Origin: Phycisphaerae bacterium
GTDB taxonomy: Bacteria > Planctomycetota > Phycisphaerae > Sedimentisphaerales > SM23-30
Length of the DNA: 58,998 bases
Assembly: GCA_016342495.1 (NCBI GenBank)
Contig: JAEIOG010000022.1
Span: 1 to 58,998, forward strand
Direction: 5' to 3'
The translations under genes were made by a program, and so were the position numbers. The notes under the pieces are model-generated. The model ran no database searches and was not told the DNA's origin. It saw only the letters and a program-made list of their open reading frames with translations. Within the stretch, counting starts at the first letter, position 1. Each line of letters starts with the position of its first letter. Below are positions 1-9,066 of the stretch, piece by piece.

Positions 1-80
1 TCGTTCACCTGAAGTATTCTATTTAAATCATAAACCTTTTGCAATAAATAACTTGTGATTTATTGAACAAGCCCTAATTA
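1..80. repeat. Left copy of an ~80 bp terminal inverted repeat
   Basis: Bases 1-80 match the reverse complement of 58875-58954 at 75 of 80 positions by eye; differences fall at 28, 34, 67, 71 and 77. Each copy contains its own dyad: an 8 bp stem (42-49 with 58-65) around an 8-base loop. The left copy touches the remnant of a PEP-CTERM gene. The window starts exactly at the outer edge of this copy, so what lies outside is unseen. It may be the end of a mobile element, a dispersed intergenic repeat or an assembly break at a repeat; no transposase is present to decide. Confidence 0.85.
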
Positions 81-216
81 TATTGATGAATATGTTGGCG
101 GCGACCGCTATGGCTTAGGCGAAGTTCGCTTTGCAACAGAAACTGTTCCTGAACCAGCTACAATGATTATGCTTGGTCTGGGCGGTATGAGCCTTCTAAG
201 ACGCAGAAAAAGATAA
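67..216 (+). pseudogene. 3' remnant of a PEP-CTERM protein gene
   Basis: An open frame after a TGA at 64-66 encodes 49 residues ending in a typical PEP-CTERM sorting tail: VPEPAT, then a short hydrophobic glycine-rich segment (MIMLGLGGMSLL) and a basic end (RRRKR), stop at 214-216. In known families this tail anchors an exported protein until exosortase processes it. There is no start codon or upstream coding part; the frame runs into the inverted repeat at 1-80, so the gene was cut there or the window begins inside a rearranged copy. The remaining segment ahead of the tail (VGGDRYGLGEVRF) is too short to name. A good terminator follows directly, which fits a real gene end. Confidence 0.75.
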
Positions 217-238
217 GTAAATAAAACTTTAAATTTAG

Positions 239-279
239 AAAAGGCGTGGAAGATAACACTTTCACGCCTTTTTTGTTTT
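239..279. terminator. Bidirectional rho-independent terminator
   Basis: A 14 bp stem with one G-U pair (239-252 with 259-272) encloses a 6-base loop and is followed on the plus strand by a T-rich run. On the minus strand the same hairpin is followed by TTTTC and then T/A-rich sequence. It sits between the PEP-CTERM remnant (plus) and the last gene of the Opp operon (minus, stop at 295), so it probably ends both. Confidence 0.85.
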
Positions 280-294
280 AGTATTTAATGGATA

Positions 295-1275
295 TTATTT
301 TGTTACCCAGCAAGCTGCGGTATGTTCGGGGTCGCTGCCCTTTTGTTCCAAAACCGGAATATCAGTTTTGCAACGATCGATAGCTTTATGACAGCGGGGG
401 TGGAACGGGCATCCCGATGGCGGATTAACCGGAGATGGCACTTCACCTTGCAGTTTGATACGTTTAGTTTTGCGAATGGGGTCTGGCTGGGGGATAGCCG
501 ACAGCAAGGCCATAGTGTAGGGATGCTTGGGATCGGCATAAAGCTCTTCGGCTTTAGCATATTCAACGATACGGCCGAGATACATCACCGCGACATAATC
601 GGAAATATGTTCGACAACCGCTAAATCATGGGCAATAAACAGATAAGTCAGGTTAAATTCGTCCTGAAGATCCTGTAGCAGATTAATAATCTGGGACTGA
701 ATCGAAACGTCAAGAGCCGATACCGGTTCATCACAAACGATAAATTTAGGATTCAGAGCCAAAGCCCTGGCAATACCGATACGTTGGCGTTGACCACCGG
801 AAAATTCATGCGGATAACGATTGATATATTCAGGATCGAGTCCGGCTTTTCTAATAAGTTCGACGGTACGATTCTGCAATTCCTGACCTCTGGCGATGCC
901 ATGAACCTTCAGAGCTTCACCAACGATAGTGCCAACGGTCATACGCGGGTTCAGTGAGCCATAAGGGTCCTGAAAGATAATCTGCATGTCACGGCGTAAT
1001 TCACGCATATCACTAGAAGTCTGGGTAAAAACGTCCTTACCTTCAAAAGTGACCTTGCCAGCAGTTTGAGGGATCAGACGCAACAGGGTACGGCCCACGG
1101 TGGTTTTACCACAGCCAGATTCACCTACCATGCCCAGAGTTTTACCGGGTTTGATCGCAAAAGACACATCGTCAACAGCTTTAACGTTGGCGACAACTTT
1201 TGAGAACAGGCCCTTGCGAATCGGGAACCAGGTTTTAAGATTTTCAACTTTGATTAAATCGCCGTTAGTTGTCAT
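295..1275 (-). CDS. oppF: Oligopeptide/dipeptide ABC transporter ATP-binding protein (OppF-like)
   Basis: This is the second ATPase of the peptide importer and the last gene of the operon. Residues 51-58 form Walker A (GESGCGKT), 159-163 the ABC signature (SGGQR) and 178-184 Walker B (FIVCDEP). The C-terminal oligopeptide-transporter extension (about 277-302, SGCPFHPRC) carries the spaced cysteines typical of OppD/DppD/OppF proteins. Length 326 is normal for the family. The start at 1275 has a GGAG about 8 bases upstream and lies 30 bp after the previous stop. It should form a cytoplasmic heterodimer with the OppD-like protein next door. OppF and DppF cannot be told apart by sequence reading. 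Confidence 0.93.
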   Translation of the reverse strand: MTTNGDLIKVENLKTWFPIRKGLFSKVVANVKAVDDVSFAIKPGKTLGMVGESGCGKTTVGRTLLRLIPQTAGKVTFEGKDVFTQTSSDMRELRRDMQIIFQDPYGSLNPRMTVGTIVGEALKVHGIARGQELQNRTVELIRKAGLDPEYINRYPHEFSGGQRQRIGIARALALNPKFIVCDEPVSALDVSIQSQIINLLQDLQDEFNLTYLFIAHDLAVVEHISDYVAVMYLGRIVEYAKAEELYADPKHPYTMALLSAIPQPDPIRKTKRIKLQGEVPSPVNPPSGCPFHPRCHKAIDRCKTDIPVLEQKGSDPEHTAACWVTK

Positions 1276-1305
1276 GGCGTTACTCCAGTTATATATTCGT
1301 ATCGA

Positions 1306-2313
1306 TTATTTATTCTTATCAAGTTCAGCCTGGATTTCTTTGGTTTTCCAGCATGCCACCCAGTGGTCTTTTTCGGCTTCTTCCAGGATAGGCTCCTGAG
1401 TTTTGCATTGAGGGTCATCTTTGCAATAAGGACAACGCGGATGGAACTTACAGCCAGTCGGGAAATGCAACGGATTGGGCACCGAACCGGGAATAACTTC
1501 CAGGCGTTCGAGCTTGAGGTCCATGCGAGGCAGAGAATGTAACAGGCCCTTGGTATATGGATGCAAAGGTCGGGCAAAAGTCTTATGAACATCAGTTTGC
1601 TCTACAACCTTGGAAGCATACATAACACAGACATCATCAGCATTTTCAGCTACGACTGCTAAATCATGAGTGATAAGAATAACACTCATGCCATTGGTAT
1701 TCTGCAGGTCTTTGATAAGGTCCAGAATCTGGGCCTGAATGGTTACATCCAGAGCAGTAGTTGGCTCATCAGCAATAAGCAGTGCCGGATCACAGCATAA
1801 AGCCATCGCGATCATCACACGTTGACGCATGCCGCCAGAGAGCTGATGCGGATAAGCATCGATACGCTGTTCCGGGGCGGATATACCTACTTTTACGAGC
1901 ATGTCCATGGCGTGTTGACGAGCAGCGGGACCTTTTTTACCCAGGTGCAGCTCAACGGCTTCGATGATCTGTTGGCCAATGGTATAAACCGGGTTAAGGG
2001 CGGTCATCGGTTCCTGAAAGATAATCGCAACTTCATTGCCGCGAATATGCCGCATTTTATTGTCAGGCATTTTCAGGACATCTTCACCTTCATACATGAT
2101 TTGGCCACCGGTAAATTGTCCCGGTGGCATGGGGATCAGTCTCAGGATCGACATAGCGGTAACACTCTTGCCACAGCCTGACTCGCCCACGACCGCTAAG
2201 GTTTTGCCTTTGTAGCAGTCATAAGAAACGCCATTAACGGCGCGGACAGTGCCCTCTTCGGTGTTAAATTGTACATAAAGATCTTTGATCGATAATATTG
2301 GTTTATCAGTCAT
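1306..2313 (-). CDS. oppD: Oligopeptide/dipeptide ABC transporter ATP-binding protein (OppD-like)
   Basis: First ATPase of the peptide importer, cytoplasmic, 335 residues. Walker A is at 43-50 (GESGCGKS), the signature at 158-162 (LSGGM), Walker B at 178-183 (LLIADE) and the cysteine-bearing C-terminal extension ([13 protein letters not shown]) at about 284-296. Its ATG overlaps the TAA of the upstream permease by one base, so the two are translationally coupled. OppD family members pair with an OppF partner and couple ATP hydrolysis to peptide uptake. Confidence 0.93.
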   Translation of the reverse strand: MTDKPILSIKDLYVQFNTEEGTVRAVNGVSYDCYKGKTLAVVGESGCGKSVTAMSILRLIPMPPGQFTGGQIMYEGEDVLKMPDNKMRHIRGNEVAIIFQEPMTALNPVYTIGQQIIEAVELHLGKKGPAARQHAMDMLVKVGISAPEQRIDAYPHQLSGGMRQRVMIAMALCCDPALLIADEPTTALDVTIQAQILDLIKDLQNTNGMSVILITHDLAVVAENADDVCVMYASKVVEQTDVHKTFARPLHPYTKGLLHSLPRMDLKLERLEVIPGSVPNPLHFPTGCKFHPRCPYCKDDPQCKTQEPILEEAEKDHWVACWKTKEIQAELDKNK

Positions 2314-3410
2314 TATCCAGCATTCCTTAAACGAGGGTCAATTGCGTCACGTAAAGCATCGCCAACTAAATTGTAACTGAGTACCGCCAAGAAAATACAT
2401 ACACAAGGCGGCACCATGAGGTAAGGTGCGTTTCTGACATAATCGGGATCCGCAGCCATTCTGAGGATATTGCCCCAGGATGGTGATGGCGGCTGCACAC
2501 CAAAGCCAAGATAACTAAGGCCAGCTTCGGTCATAATAGCACCGGCAATACCAAAAGTAAGAGTAACCATAACCGGTGCCAAAGAATTTGGCAGGATATG
2601 GCGGAACATAATACGGATATGGCCAATGCCAAGAGATCGGGCTGCCAGAACATAATCGGAATTGCGATGGCGGATGAACTCCGCACGAGTATAACGAGCA
2701 ATACCGGTCCAACGGGTAAGCCCCAATACAATCATCACATTATTAATGCTTGGTTCAAGCCAAACCATAATAGTTAAAATCAGGAAGAAAACCGGGAAGC
2801 ACATTACAATTTCGATAATACGGCAAATTGCGATATCAACCCAACCGCCCCAGTAACCGGCAGCCCCACCGACGATAATTCCAATCAATGCGGCAATGCC
2901 CATAGATATAAAGCCAACCTGGGCAGCAACGCTGGTTCCATGGACCATACGGGCAGCCAGATCACGTCCCATGCCATCACAACCCATCAAATGAACTTTC
3001 GATGGCGGACATGGCCAGGCAACATCCTCATTAATTTCAAGTTCGCCATACGGTATGACAGGCCAAAGAGCCCAGGAATCGTCAGGATTATCAATTTTAT
3101 CCTGCTTCAGAGCTTCTCTGATATCAAAGCTAGGCTGATTAAAGGGCTCGGACTTTTTTATCCAGTGATGGCCATAGCCTCGTGACTGAAAAACCTCAAC
3201 AATCCCCGGCGCATACAGTTGGCCTTTGTATTTACAGAGGATAGGCTTATTATTAGCAATCAAAGGGCTTAGTAACGCAACAATAAGCATAAAAACAACA
3301 AAAGTCAGACCAAGCATTGCACGTTTATTGCGTTTCATACGCCGCCAAATGCTGGCTATATAGCCTTCAGATTTTTTAGCTTTTAATGTTTTATTTTGAC
3401 TATCAGTCAT
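2313..3410 (-). CDS. oppC: Peptide ABC transporter permease, OppC/YejE-like, with a large insert after TM1
   Basis: Membrane subunit of the importer. TM1 is near residues 33-53, the BPD_transp_1 core occupies the C-terminal two thirds, and the EAA loop (DYVLAARSLGIGH) is near residue 250 and contacts the ATPases. Between TM1 and the LMGCDGMGRD motif lies about 90 residues of extracytoplasmic insert with LYAPGI and WALWPVIPYGELEIN; this layout resembles YejE more than classical OppC (from family memory). I chose the ATG at 3410 over the in-frame start at 3431 because GAGGG lies 7 bases before it. It overlaps the upstream permease stop by eight bases. Length from this start is 365. Confidence 0.88.
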   Translation of the reverse strand: MTDSQNKTLKAKKSEGYIASIWRRMKRNKRAMLGLTFVVFMLIVALLSPLIANNKPILCKYKGQLYAPGIVEVFQSRGYGHHWIKKSEPFNQPSFDIREALKQDKIDNPDDSWALWPVIPYGELEINEDVAWPCPPSKVHLMGCDGMGRDLAARMVHGTSVAAQVGFISMGIAALIGIIVGGAAGYWGGWVDIAICRIIEIVMCFPVFFLILTIMVWLEPSINNVMIVLGLTRWTGIARYTRAEFIRHRNSDYVLAARSLGIGHIRIMFRHILPNSLAPVMVTLTFGIAGAIMTEAGLSYLGFGVQPPSPSWGNILRMAADPDYVRNAPYLMVPPCVCIFLAVLSYNLVGDALRDAIDPRLRNAG

Positions 3411-4413
3411 ATTTAACCCTCGGATCAACAAGTGCGTAAGTAAGGTCGGCTAGCAGAATAGCGGTCATAATAAGAACAGCTGAGATAGTTGACAAAGCCA
3501 TAATGGTAGCAAAATCACGCTGCATCATACTTTCAAAGAACAAGCGTCCCATACCTGGCCAGTTAAAGATATTTTCGAGAATAACCGAACCGCCAATAAG
3601 AGCAGGAAGGGTCATTGAAAGCAAAGTTGCAACCGGAATTAAAGTGTTGCGAAAAGCATGTTTTATTGTGATAGTTCTTTCATCAAGACCTTTGGCACGA
3701 GCGGTACGAATATAATCCTGCTGAAGAACTTCAAGCATATTCTGACGAACAAAACGAGAATAAAAAGCCCATGATCCATAAGTTGAACAAACTGTAATCA
3801 AAACATAATGTTTGGCTAAATCAAAAATTTTATCCATAGATGATAGTTCTTCATGATTATCGGAAACCATGTTCTGAAAAGGTAGCCATTCGAGTTTAAC
3901 TGCAAAAATTAAAATTAAAGGCCAGGCCATTACATAACTTGGAACTGAATATAAGCCATAGAGAACTGTACTTGAAACTTTATCAAATATTCCATTTCTT
4001 CGCGTAGCTGCCATGATACCAATTGGAATGCCAAAGACAATACTGCTGCCAATGGCCAACATTGCCAGAGACATTGTAGGCCAGAGTCTTTCATTAATTT
4101 TGTCAATAACCGGCCTGTTGTCAGGACTCATCGACGAGCCAAAATCACCACGGATAATGCCTTTGGTTCTTTCGCCATCACCGGCAAGCCAATACCAGTA
4201 TTGCGTCGTAATAGGCTTATCAAGATGATATTGTTTTTTTAGTTCTTCATAGACACGCTGGCTCATTTCCGAACTCATTTGTCCCCCAGCAGATTGTGAA
4301 GCAATCTGAGCCGGGTCACCTGGAGCTAAATGAGTTATCGAAAAAATGATAACCGTAATACCAAACAAAGTAGGTATTGCTAAAAGAATGCGTTTTAGAA
4401 TATAAGTAAACAT
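3403..4413 (-). CDS. oppB: Peptide ABC transporter permease (OppB-like, second pair)
   Basis: OppB/DppB-type permease, 336 residues, with an N-terminal membrane segment (about 9-28), a LAPGDPAQ motif typical of OppB and the EAA loop (DYIRTARAKGLDERT) near residue 235. It carries a GDFGSSMSPDNRPV segment before TM2, as in OppB and YejB proteins. It follows the binding-protein gene by 36 bp and overlaps the next permease gene. This is one of two OppB-type permeases in the same operon. Confidence 0.9.
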   Translation of the reverse strand: MFTYILKRILLAIPTLFGITVIIFSITHLAPGDPAQIASQSAGGQMSSEMSQRVYEELKKQYHLDKPITTQYWYWLAGDGERTKGIIRGDFGSSMSPDNRPVIDKINERLWPTMSLAMLAIGSSIVFGIPIGIMAATRRNGIFDKVSSTVLYGLYSVPSYVMAWPLILIFAVKLEWLPFQNMVSDNHEELSSMDKIFDLAKHYVLITVCSTYGSWAFYSRFVRQNMLEVLQQDYIRTARAKGLDERTITIKHAFRNTLIPVATLLSMTLPALIGGSVILENIFNWPGMGRLFFESMMQRDFATIMALSTISAVLIMTAILLADLTYALVDPRVKYD

Positions 4414-4449
4414 ATTGTTCTTTCCAAATCAATAAATTCTGCTCAGTTT

Positions 4450-6612
4450 TTATTCACTATCTTCTTTTGGGAACCAAAAGCCTCTCATGCCCGGATCGCC
4501 ACGAAGAACACCAAAATAGTTTTCAGTAATACCTCTGAGCTTATTGCTGACCGCTGAAAGCGATGGCGTGTTATACAAAAAGACATAAGGCTGATCTTCA
4601 AAAATAATCTTATGGGCTTCAGCATAAATTTTGGCTCTTTTTTCACGGTCAAATTCTTTTTTCCCCATTTCGAGCAATTCATCAATTCTAGGGTTGGAAT
4701 ACCCACCATAATTGCGTCCTTCTTCATACTGGTCGGTCATCCAGAGGTTTCTAGAGCCATCCGGGTCGGTACCTGCCCCCCATCCAGCTTGCCAGGCCTG
4801 AACTTCATGGTTCAGGCATCGCTGCATAAAGCTAGACCATTCAAGCATTCTCAATTTCATATCTACGCCAATTTTCAGTAGATCAGACTGGAATAAAACC
4901 GCGGTAGCAGAAGCGGCACCTGTCCCATTAGGAACAGTAAGAGAAAATTCAAATTTACGATTTTCGGTTCCGGTATCCAAAACAACTTCGGTTCCGGTTT
5001 CTACAATCTCTTCGTTTTCATTACAGACATACTTTTCATCATTCAGCAGAAGGTGTTTCTTCGTGGATTTAGTCTCGGCCTTATCCTCTTGATCATTTAC
5101 TTTTGTATCAGTCTTCTCGACAACAACGTATTTCACACATACATAATCCTGATTATCCAGTAAATAGTGTTTGACCTTCGATTTAGACTCAGTTTCGATT
5201 CCTTTATCATCTTTTTTAACAATAGTTTTTTCGACTATAGCATATTCAATATCTTTATATCTCCAACCGTCTTTAGGATTAACTATCCAGCCAGCTTCAT
5301 CAAGCAATGCTTTTGCTTTTTCGATATCATAAGGAACCGGGGTAACATCTTGAGAAGCCATCCATGCCGTAGGGTGATATATCCCACTGCAAAGCCCTGG
5401 AAGATTATACAACTTCTTTTTGTTGAGTAATTCACGGTTCATCGCATAAGCCATAGCACGCCGAACGGTTTTATCATTGAAAAATGGATTATTCATACCA
5501 TCCATATTCCAGCCAAAATAGCTATAACCCCATTCAGGCATGGTATATTTATAGCCATAGGTTTTGAACTTTTTATCTCTGGTTTCTTTAACAAACTGTT
5601 TGGGGGTCATGACTCGAATAATATCAATATTTCCAGTCTTGAACTGCAATAAAGCCATAGCTGGGTCAGGAACAATTTTGAACTTGAATTCTTTTATGTA
5701 AACCTGTTTGCCTTTATAGTTATCCCAGCGTTCAAAAGAAAATTCCTGTTGTTCTACCCAATCCTTAAATTTATAGGGGCCAAATCCAATTGGATACCTG
5801 CCAAGCAGAGAATAATAAGGACCGGTTTGAAGATTTGGCCAATTCTCTTCGCCCTTTTCAAAAATATGCTTAGGGATAATACAATCACTGAGACTGACAT
5901 TATCCAACCGGGTAGCTATAGGTTCTTTCAAAACAAACTTAACCGTGTAATCATCAAGAGCGACACATTCGACAACTTCACTAACGGTCGGCTTTATGGT
6001 TTGAGCCGGAACTTTATCACTGAGAATTCTTTGCCACGAATAAACTACATCATGAGCGGTAACAGGCATATTATCATCCTGTTCGGTCCATTGAATATCT
6101 TTGAGCTCAGGATTTTTCTTACATGCTTCACGCAATAAAGTTGCCGGATGCCATTTGAGATCTTCACGAAGCTTGATAGTAATAGTTTTATGGTCTTCAG
6201 ATTCTGTATAACCCGGAAAATTAACTGAACCAGGAACAACGCGGTAAATATTTTTTTGATATTCTTCCGGCAATCCAGCCATGTCAATAACATCGGGATT
6301 GATATAATGCTGAAGCTGGTTGTCCAGATTAAAAAATCCATCATATATCAAAAGCCCAGCCATCATTTCATAGAGAGAAGACTGGAACAAAGGATTAAGG
6401 GTCTTAGGCGATCCGGTAATTTGAACTACCAGAGTTTTATTCATATCGATTTTGCTTAAATCTGCTGGAGCAGGTTCAAACATTACTTCAGGATTGAGTA
6501 ACTCATCCTGCGAAGGATCATATTCATCTATCTCATCATCCTTACCACAGCCAAATAAAGCCACAGTCATCATTAACAAAACTGACAATAATAATTTTGT
6601 CGCTTTTGTCAT
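4450..6612 (-). CDS. oppA: Peptide-binding lipoprotein (SBP family 5, OppA-like) with an internal duplicated insert
   Basis: Substrate-binding protein of the importer. The start is ATG 6612: it gives a clean lipoprotein signal (MTKATKLLLSVLL... then LFGC lipobox), has AAGGA about 8 bases upstream and begins 4 bp after the upstream stop; the longer in-frame version would bury the signal. The SBP_bac_5 fold covers most of the 720 residues, with typical segments such as AMNRELLNKK and the C-terminal GYSNPRIDELLEMG. Compared with the usual 500-600 residues there is an extra charged stretch at DNA about 5000-5260 in which a unit occurs twice (VEKTIVKKD...HYLLDNQDYVC, then VEKTDTKVN...HLLLNDEKYVC). 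The insert is unusual; its role is unknown. Confidence 0.9.
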   Translation of the reverse strand: MTKATKLLLSVLLMMTVALFGCGKDDEIDEYDPSQDELLNPEVMFEPAPADLSKIDMNKTLVVQITGSPKTLNPLFQSSLYEMMAGLLIYDGFFNLDNQLQHYINPDVIDMAGLPEEYQKNIYRVVPGSVNFPGYTESEDHKTITIKLREDLKWHPATLLREACKKNPELKDIQWTEQDDNMPVTAHDVVYSWQRILSDKVPAQTIKPTVSEVVECVALDDYTVKFVLKEPIATRLDNVSLSDCIIPKHIFEKGEENWPNLQTGPYYSLLGRYPIGFGPYKFKDWVEQQEFSFERWDNYKGKQVYIKEFKFKIVPDPAMALLQFKTGNIDIIRVMTPKQFVKETRDKKFKTYGYKYTMPEWGYSYFGWNMDGMNNPFFNDKTVRRAMAYAMNRELLNKKKLYNLPGLCSGIYHPTAWMASQDVTPVPYDIEKAKALLDEAGWIVNPKDGWRYKDIEYAIVEKTIVKKDDKGIETESKSKVKHYLLDNQDYVCVKYVVVEKTDTKVNDQEDKAETKSTKKHLLLNDEKYVCNENEEIVETGTEVVLDTGTENRKFEFSLTVPNGTGAASATAVLFQSDLLKIGVDMKLRMLEWSSFMQRCLNHEVQAWQAGWGAGTDPDGSRNLWMTDQYEEGRNYGGYSNPRIDELLEMGKKEFDREKRAKIYAEAHKIIFEDQPYVFLYNTPSLSAVSNKLRGITENYFGVLRGDPGMRGFWFPKEDSE

Positions 6613-6616
6613 TGGT

Positions 6617-7627
6617 TTATCCTTTTTTCTTGGTTCTTGGGTCAAAGGCGTCGCGGAGGCCATCGCCTATAAAATTCAAACACAATAAAGTCAAGCCCAG
6701 CATAACGCATGGGAAAGTTATCATCCACCAGAAGCTATCGACGGTATTAACGGCTTTGACAGCTTCAGAGGCAAGTGAGCCCCAGGTTGGCACCGGCGGT
6801 TTTATGCCTATGCCAAGGTAACTCAAAAAAGATTCCTGCAAAATAGCCTGCGGAACCGTTAAGGTGGCATAAACAATAATAGGTCCTAAAAGGTTTGGCA
6901 ACAAGTGCTTGAGCATAATTCTGGAAGTAGGCAACCCCTGTGCTCTGGCAGCCTCGATAAAAGGCTGACTGCGCAATGACATAACCTGTCCTCTAATTAC
7001 ACGTGCCATTGTCAGCCAACTTATACCACCGATGGCTACAAAAAGTATAATTACATTCGCAATTTTTTCATGTTTTTCGCCCACGATCTTAATGAGTTGG
7101 GGCTCAAAAGCGATCTTGAACAAAATGACCAGCAGAATATACGGTAAGCCATAGAGAATGTCAACCGTCCGCATCATAATATTATCAATTCTTCCGCCAT
7201 ACCAGCCTGCGATCAGACCCCAGCCAGTACCAATTGAAACCGAAATAATAGCGGCAGCTAATCCAATACCAAGACTTACCATTCCACCAAACAAAGACCG
7301 CCACAGCAGGTTTCTTCCGAGAGAATCATAGCCAAACGGGGCGAATTTTTCACGCCAGACCTTGGTCTCTGGGTCCAGAACTCTATCAAGCTTTGATGAA
7401 TCCATTGTCGGAGCGGTACTGGTAAGTTCCAGTTGTTGATGGTCGTATTGATTGACACTTATGAATAAAGTAGCCATACACAGAAATATGATAATTCCTA
7501 AAACCCAAACCGACAGCATCGCTGGCTTGTTTCTCCTGAAACGACGCCAGGAACGGGATTGGGGCTTGGTTGCTTCTGGAGCGATTTCCAGATCGACATT
7601 TTTAATTTTTGCTGATGCCTCTGTCAT
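6617..7627 (-). CDS. oppC: Peptide ABC transporter permease (OppC-like, first pair)
   Basis: OppC/DppC-type permease, 336 residues: N-terminal cytoplasmic tail with SRSWRRFRRNKPAM, TM1 at about 33-53, the FGYDSLGRNLLWRSLFGG motif before the core and the EAA loop (FIEAARAQGLPTSR) near residue 220. The ATG overlaps the upstream permease stop by 4 bases (ATGA), and the binding-protein gene starts 4 bp after its own stop. It forms the first permease pair with the product of 7624-8580. Confidence 0.92.
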   Translation of the reverse strand: MTEASAKIKNVDLEIAPEATKPQSRSWRRFRRNKPAMLSVWVLGIIIFLCMATLFISVNQYDHQQLELTSTAPTMDSSKLDRVLDPETKVWREKFAPFGYDSLGRNLLWRSLFGGMVSLGIGLAAAIISVSIGTGWGLIAGWYGGRIDNIMMRTVDILYGLPYILLVILFKIAFEPQLIKIVGEKHEKIANVIILFVAIGGISWLTMARVIRGQVMSLRSQPFIEAARAQGLPTSRIMLKHLLPNLLGPIIVYATLTVPQAILQESFLSYLGIGIKPPVPTWGSLASEAVKAVNTVDSFWWMITFPCVMLGLTLLCLNFIGDGLRDAFDPRTKKKG

Positions 7628-8580
7628 GCTTTGTCCACCTCGATCCTTGGATCAATCAGCGAATAAGTAATATCAACCAGAAGATTGAAAAATATGATTA
7701 AAGTGGAAAATACCAGAACGGTACCTAAAATAAGTGTACGATCACGGCTAAGAACGGCATTGACAAAATGTTGACCAATGCCAGGAATATTGAAAATGCT
7801 TTCAACCACGAAAGAACCTGTCATAATTCCAGCAGTCGCCGGGCCTAAAAAACTTAGAACAGGCAAAAATGCGTTCTTAAGTGCGTGTTTCCAGATAACC
7901 GTTTGTTCACTTAAACCCTTGGCTCGAGCTGTACGAATATAATCAGATTCAAGAATGTCCAGCATCCCCAAACGGGTTAGTCGAGCGATATAAGCGGTGA
8001 ATGGCAAAGACAATGTTATCGCCGGTAATATCAATTGTTTAACAGTACCCCAGCCCCCTACCGGCAATACATCCCAAAATATCGCAAACAGAATCAATAA
8101 TGAAATCCCGGTCACAAAAGTCGGCAAAGATATACCTATCAAAGCCAGAGCCAATGAACCGTGATCAAAAATACTGTCGCGTTTGACGGCACCAAGTACC
8201 CCTACGGGAATGCCTATCAGACAGGCTATCATCATAGATGTCAGCCCCAGGCCAGCTGAGACAGGAAATGATTCAGCGATAATAGTATTACAGTTCCAAT
8301 CCCTGTTGTCCCATGATGGACCCAGGTCTACTAATGGGCCTTCACCTTTATAAGCATCAATGGGATTAAAAAGATTACCGAGATAATACCAGTAGAAATT
8401 CCAGTTATTATCCGCATGATATTGAGCCAGCAGAGCATTTTGCAGATTTGCGTCAATATTTCGTTCACTCTGTTTAAAAGGTTCACCTGGCGCTACGATA
8501 GCCATCAAAAAGGTAACGGTATAAACCGTCCAGAGTAACATAGGGTAGATTATCAAGCGTTTGGCAATATGGCGCCACAT
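7624..8580 (-). CDS. oppB: Peptide ABC transporter permease (OppB-like, first pair), first gene of the operon
   Basis: OppB/DppB-type permease, 318 residues, with TM1 at about 10-30, APGEPF shortly after it, and the EAA loop (DYIRTARAKGLSEQT) near residue 220, almost identical to that of the second OppB in this operon. It is the promoter-proximal gene; the 486 bp upstream separates it from a divergent gene. Its ribosome binding site is weak (GAGAG). The other six Opp genes follow with gaps of 36 bp or less, so all seven are probably one transcript. Confidence 0.9.
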   Translation of the reverse strand: MWRHIAKRLIIYPMLLWTVYTVTFLMAIVAPGEPFKQSERNIDANLQNALLAQYHADNNWNFYWYYLGNLFNPIDAYKGEGPLVDLGPSWDNRDWNCNTIIAESFPVSAGLGLTSMMIACLIGIPVGVLGAVKRDSIFDHGSLALALIGISLPTFVTGISLLILFAIFWDVLPVGGWGTVKQLILPAITLSLPFTAYIARLTRLGMLDILESDYIRTARAKGLSEQTVIWKHALKNAFLPVLSFLGPATAGIMTGSFVVESIFNIPGIGQHFVNAVLSRDRTLILGTVLVFSTLIIFFNLLVDITYSLIDPRIEVDKA

Positions 8581-8710
8581 ATTTTTCTCTCGCTGTGGTT
8601 AATACCCGGCAAGCCTGCATTGAGCGACTAAACCCGGTTTGAATATCTAATTTGTGCTGATTAATGGTTACAAGACAGGTATGTTACAGTTAAATTTACA
8701 AATTGGCAAG

Positions 8711-8738
8711 CCTAATTGTAAAGTAAAGGTAAATTAGG
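8711..8738. promoter_or_regulatory. Inverted repeat, candidate operator
   Basis: CCTAATT (8711-8717) and AATTAGG (8732-8738) are perfect inverted copies 14 bases apart, about 130 bp upstream of the first Opp gene and 330 bp upstream of the DUF1080 gene. The length and spacing would suit a dimeric regulator, but no regulator gene adjoins and the site is not repeated elsewhere that I noticed. Confidence 0.3.
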
Positions 8739-8973
8739 AACATACCAAAACTATTACCGACATAAAAGTATTTATAACAACACATTACGCGAAAAACAAC
8801 TGCAGTAGTCGCTATTAAAGTTTAATATTCTCATATAATGTTATGTTTCAATAAAAACTGAGTAAGCTTCGGTAAAATAATTATAAATTTTATTGTAAAA
8901 TTGAACTGTCAAGTCAAATTGCGACAACCAATGGTAACCGCACACCATTTTGCGTCAAGAAAGATCATATCTC

Positions 8974-9002
8974 TTGACATCGATACTAATAATGTTTATT
9001 TA
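8974..9002 (+). promoter_or_regulatory. Possible sigma70-type promoter for the DUF1080/Gfo-Idh pair
   Basis: A perfect -35 box TTGACA at 8974-8979, then 17 bases, then a weak -10 (TATTTA, 8997-9002), ending 64 bp before the start codon at 9067. The -10 matches consensus at only half its positions. Confidence 0.3.
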
Positions 9003-9066
9003 AGAAATATAAATATAGTGATGTATTGATTTAAGATAATTTTCATACTTTTTTGGAGAATTTACC

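Larger units (their letters stand above)
8581..9066. other. Divergent intergenic region between the Opp operon and the DUF1080 gene
   Basis: 486 AT-rich bases with no supportable gene. It must hold promoters for both directions. A 7 bp inverted repeat (8711-8717 with 8732-8738) is a candidate operator, and a TTGACA box lies at 8974-8979 for the plus-strand gene. Confidence 0.7.
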
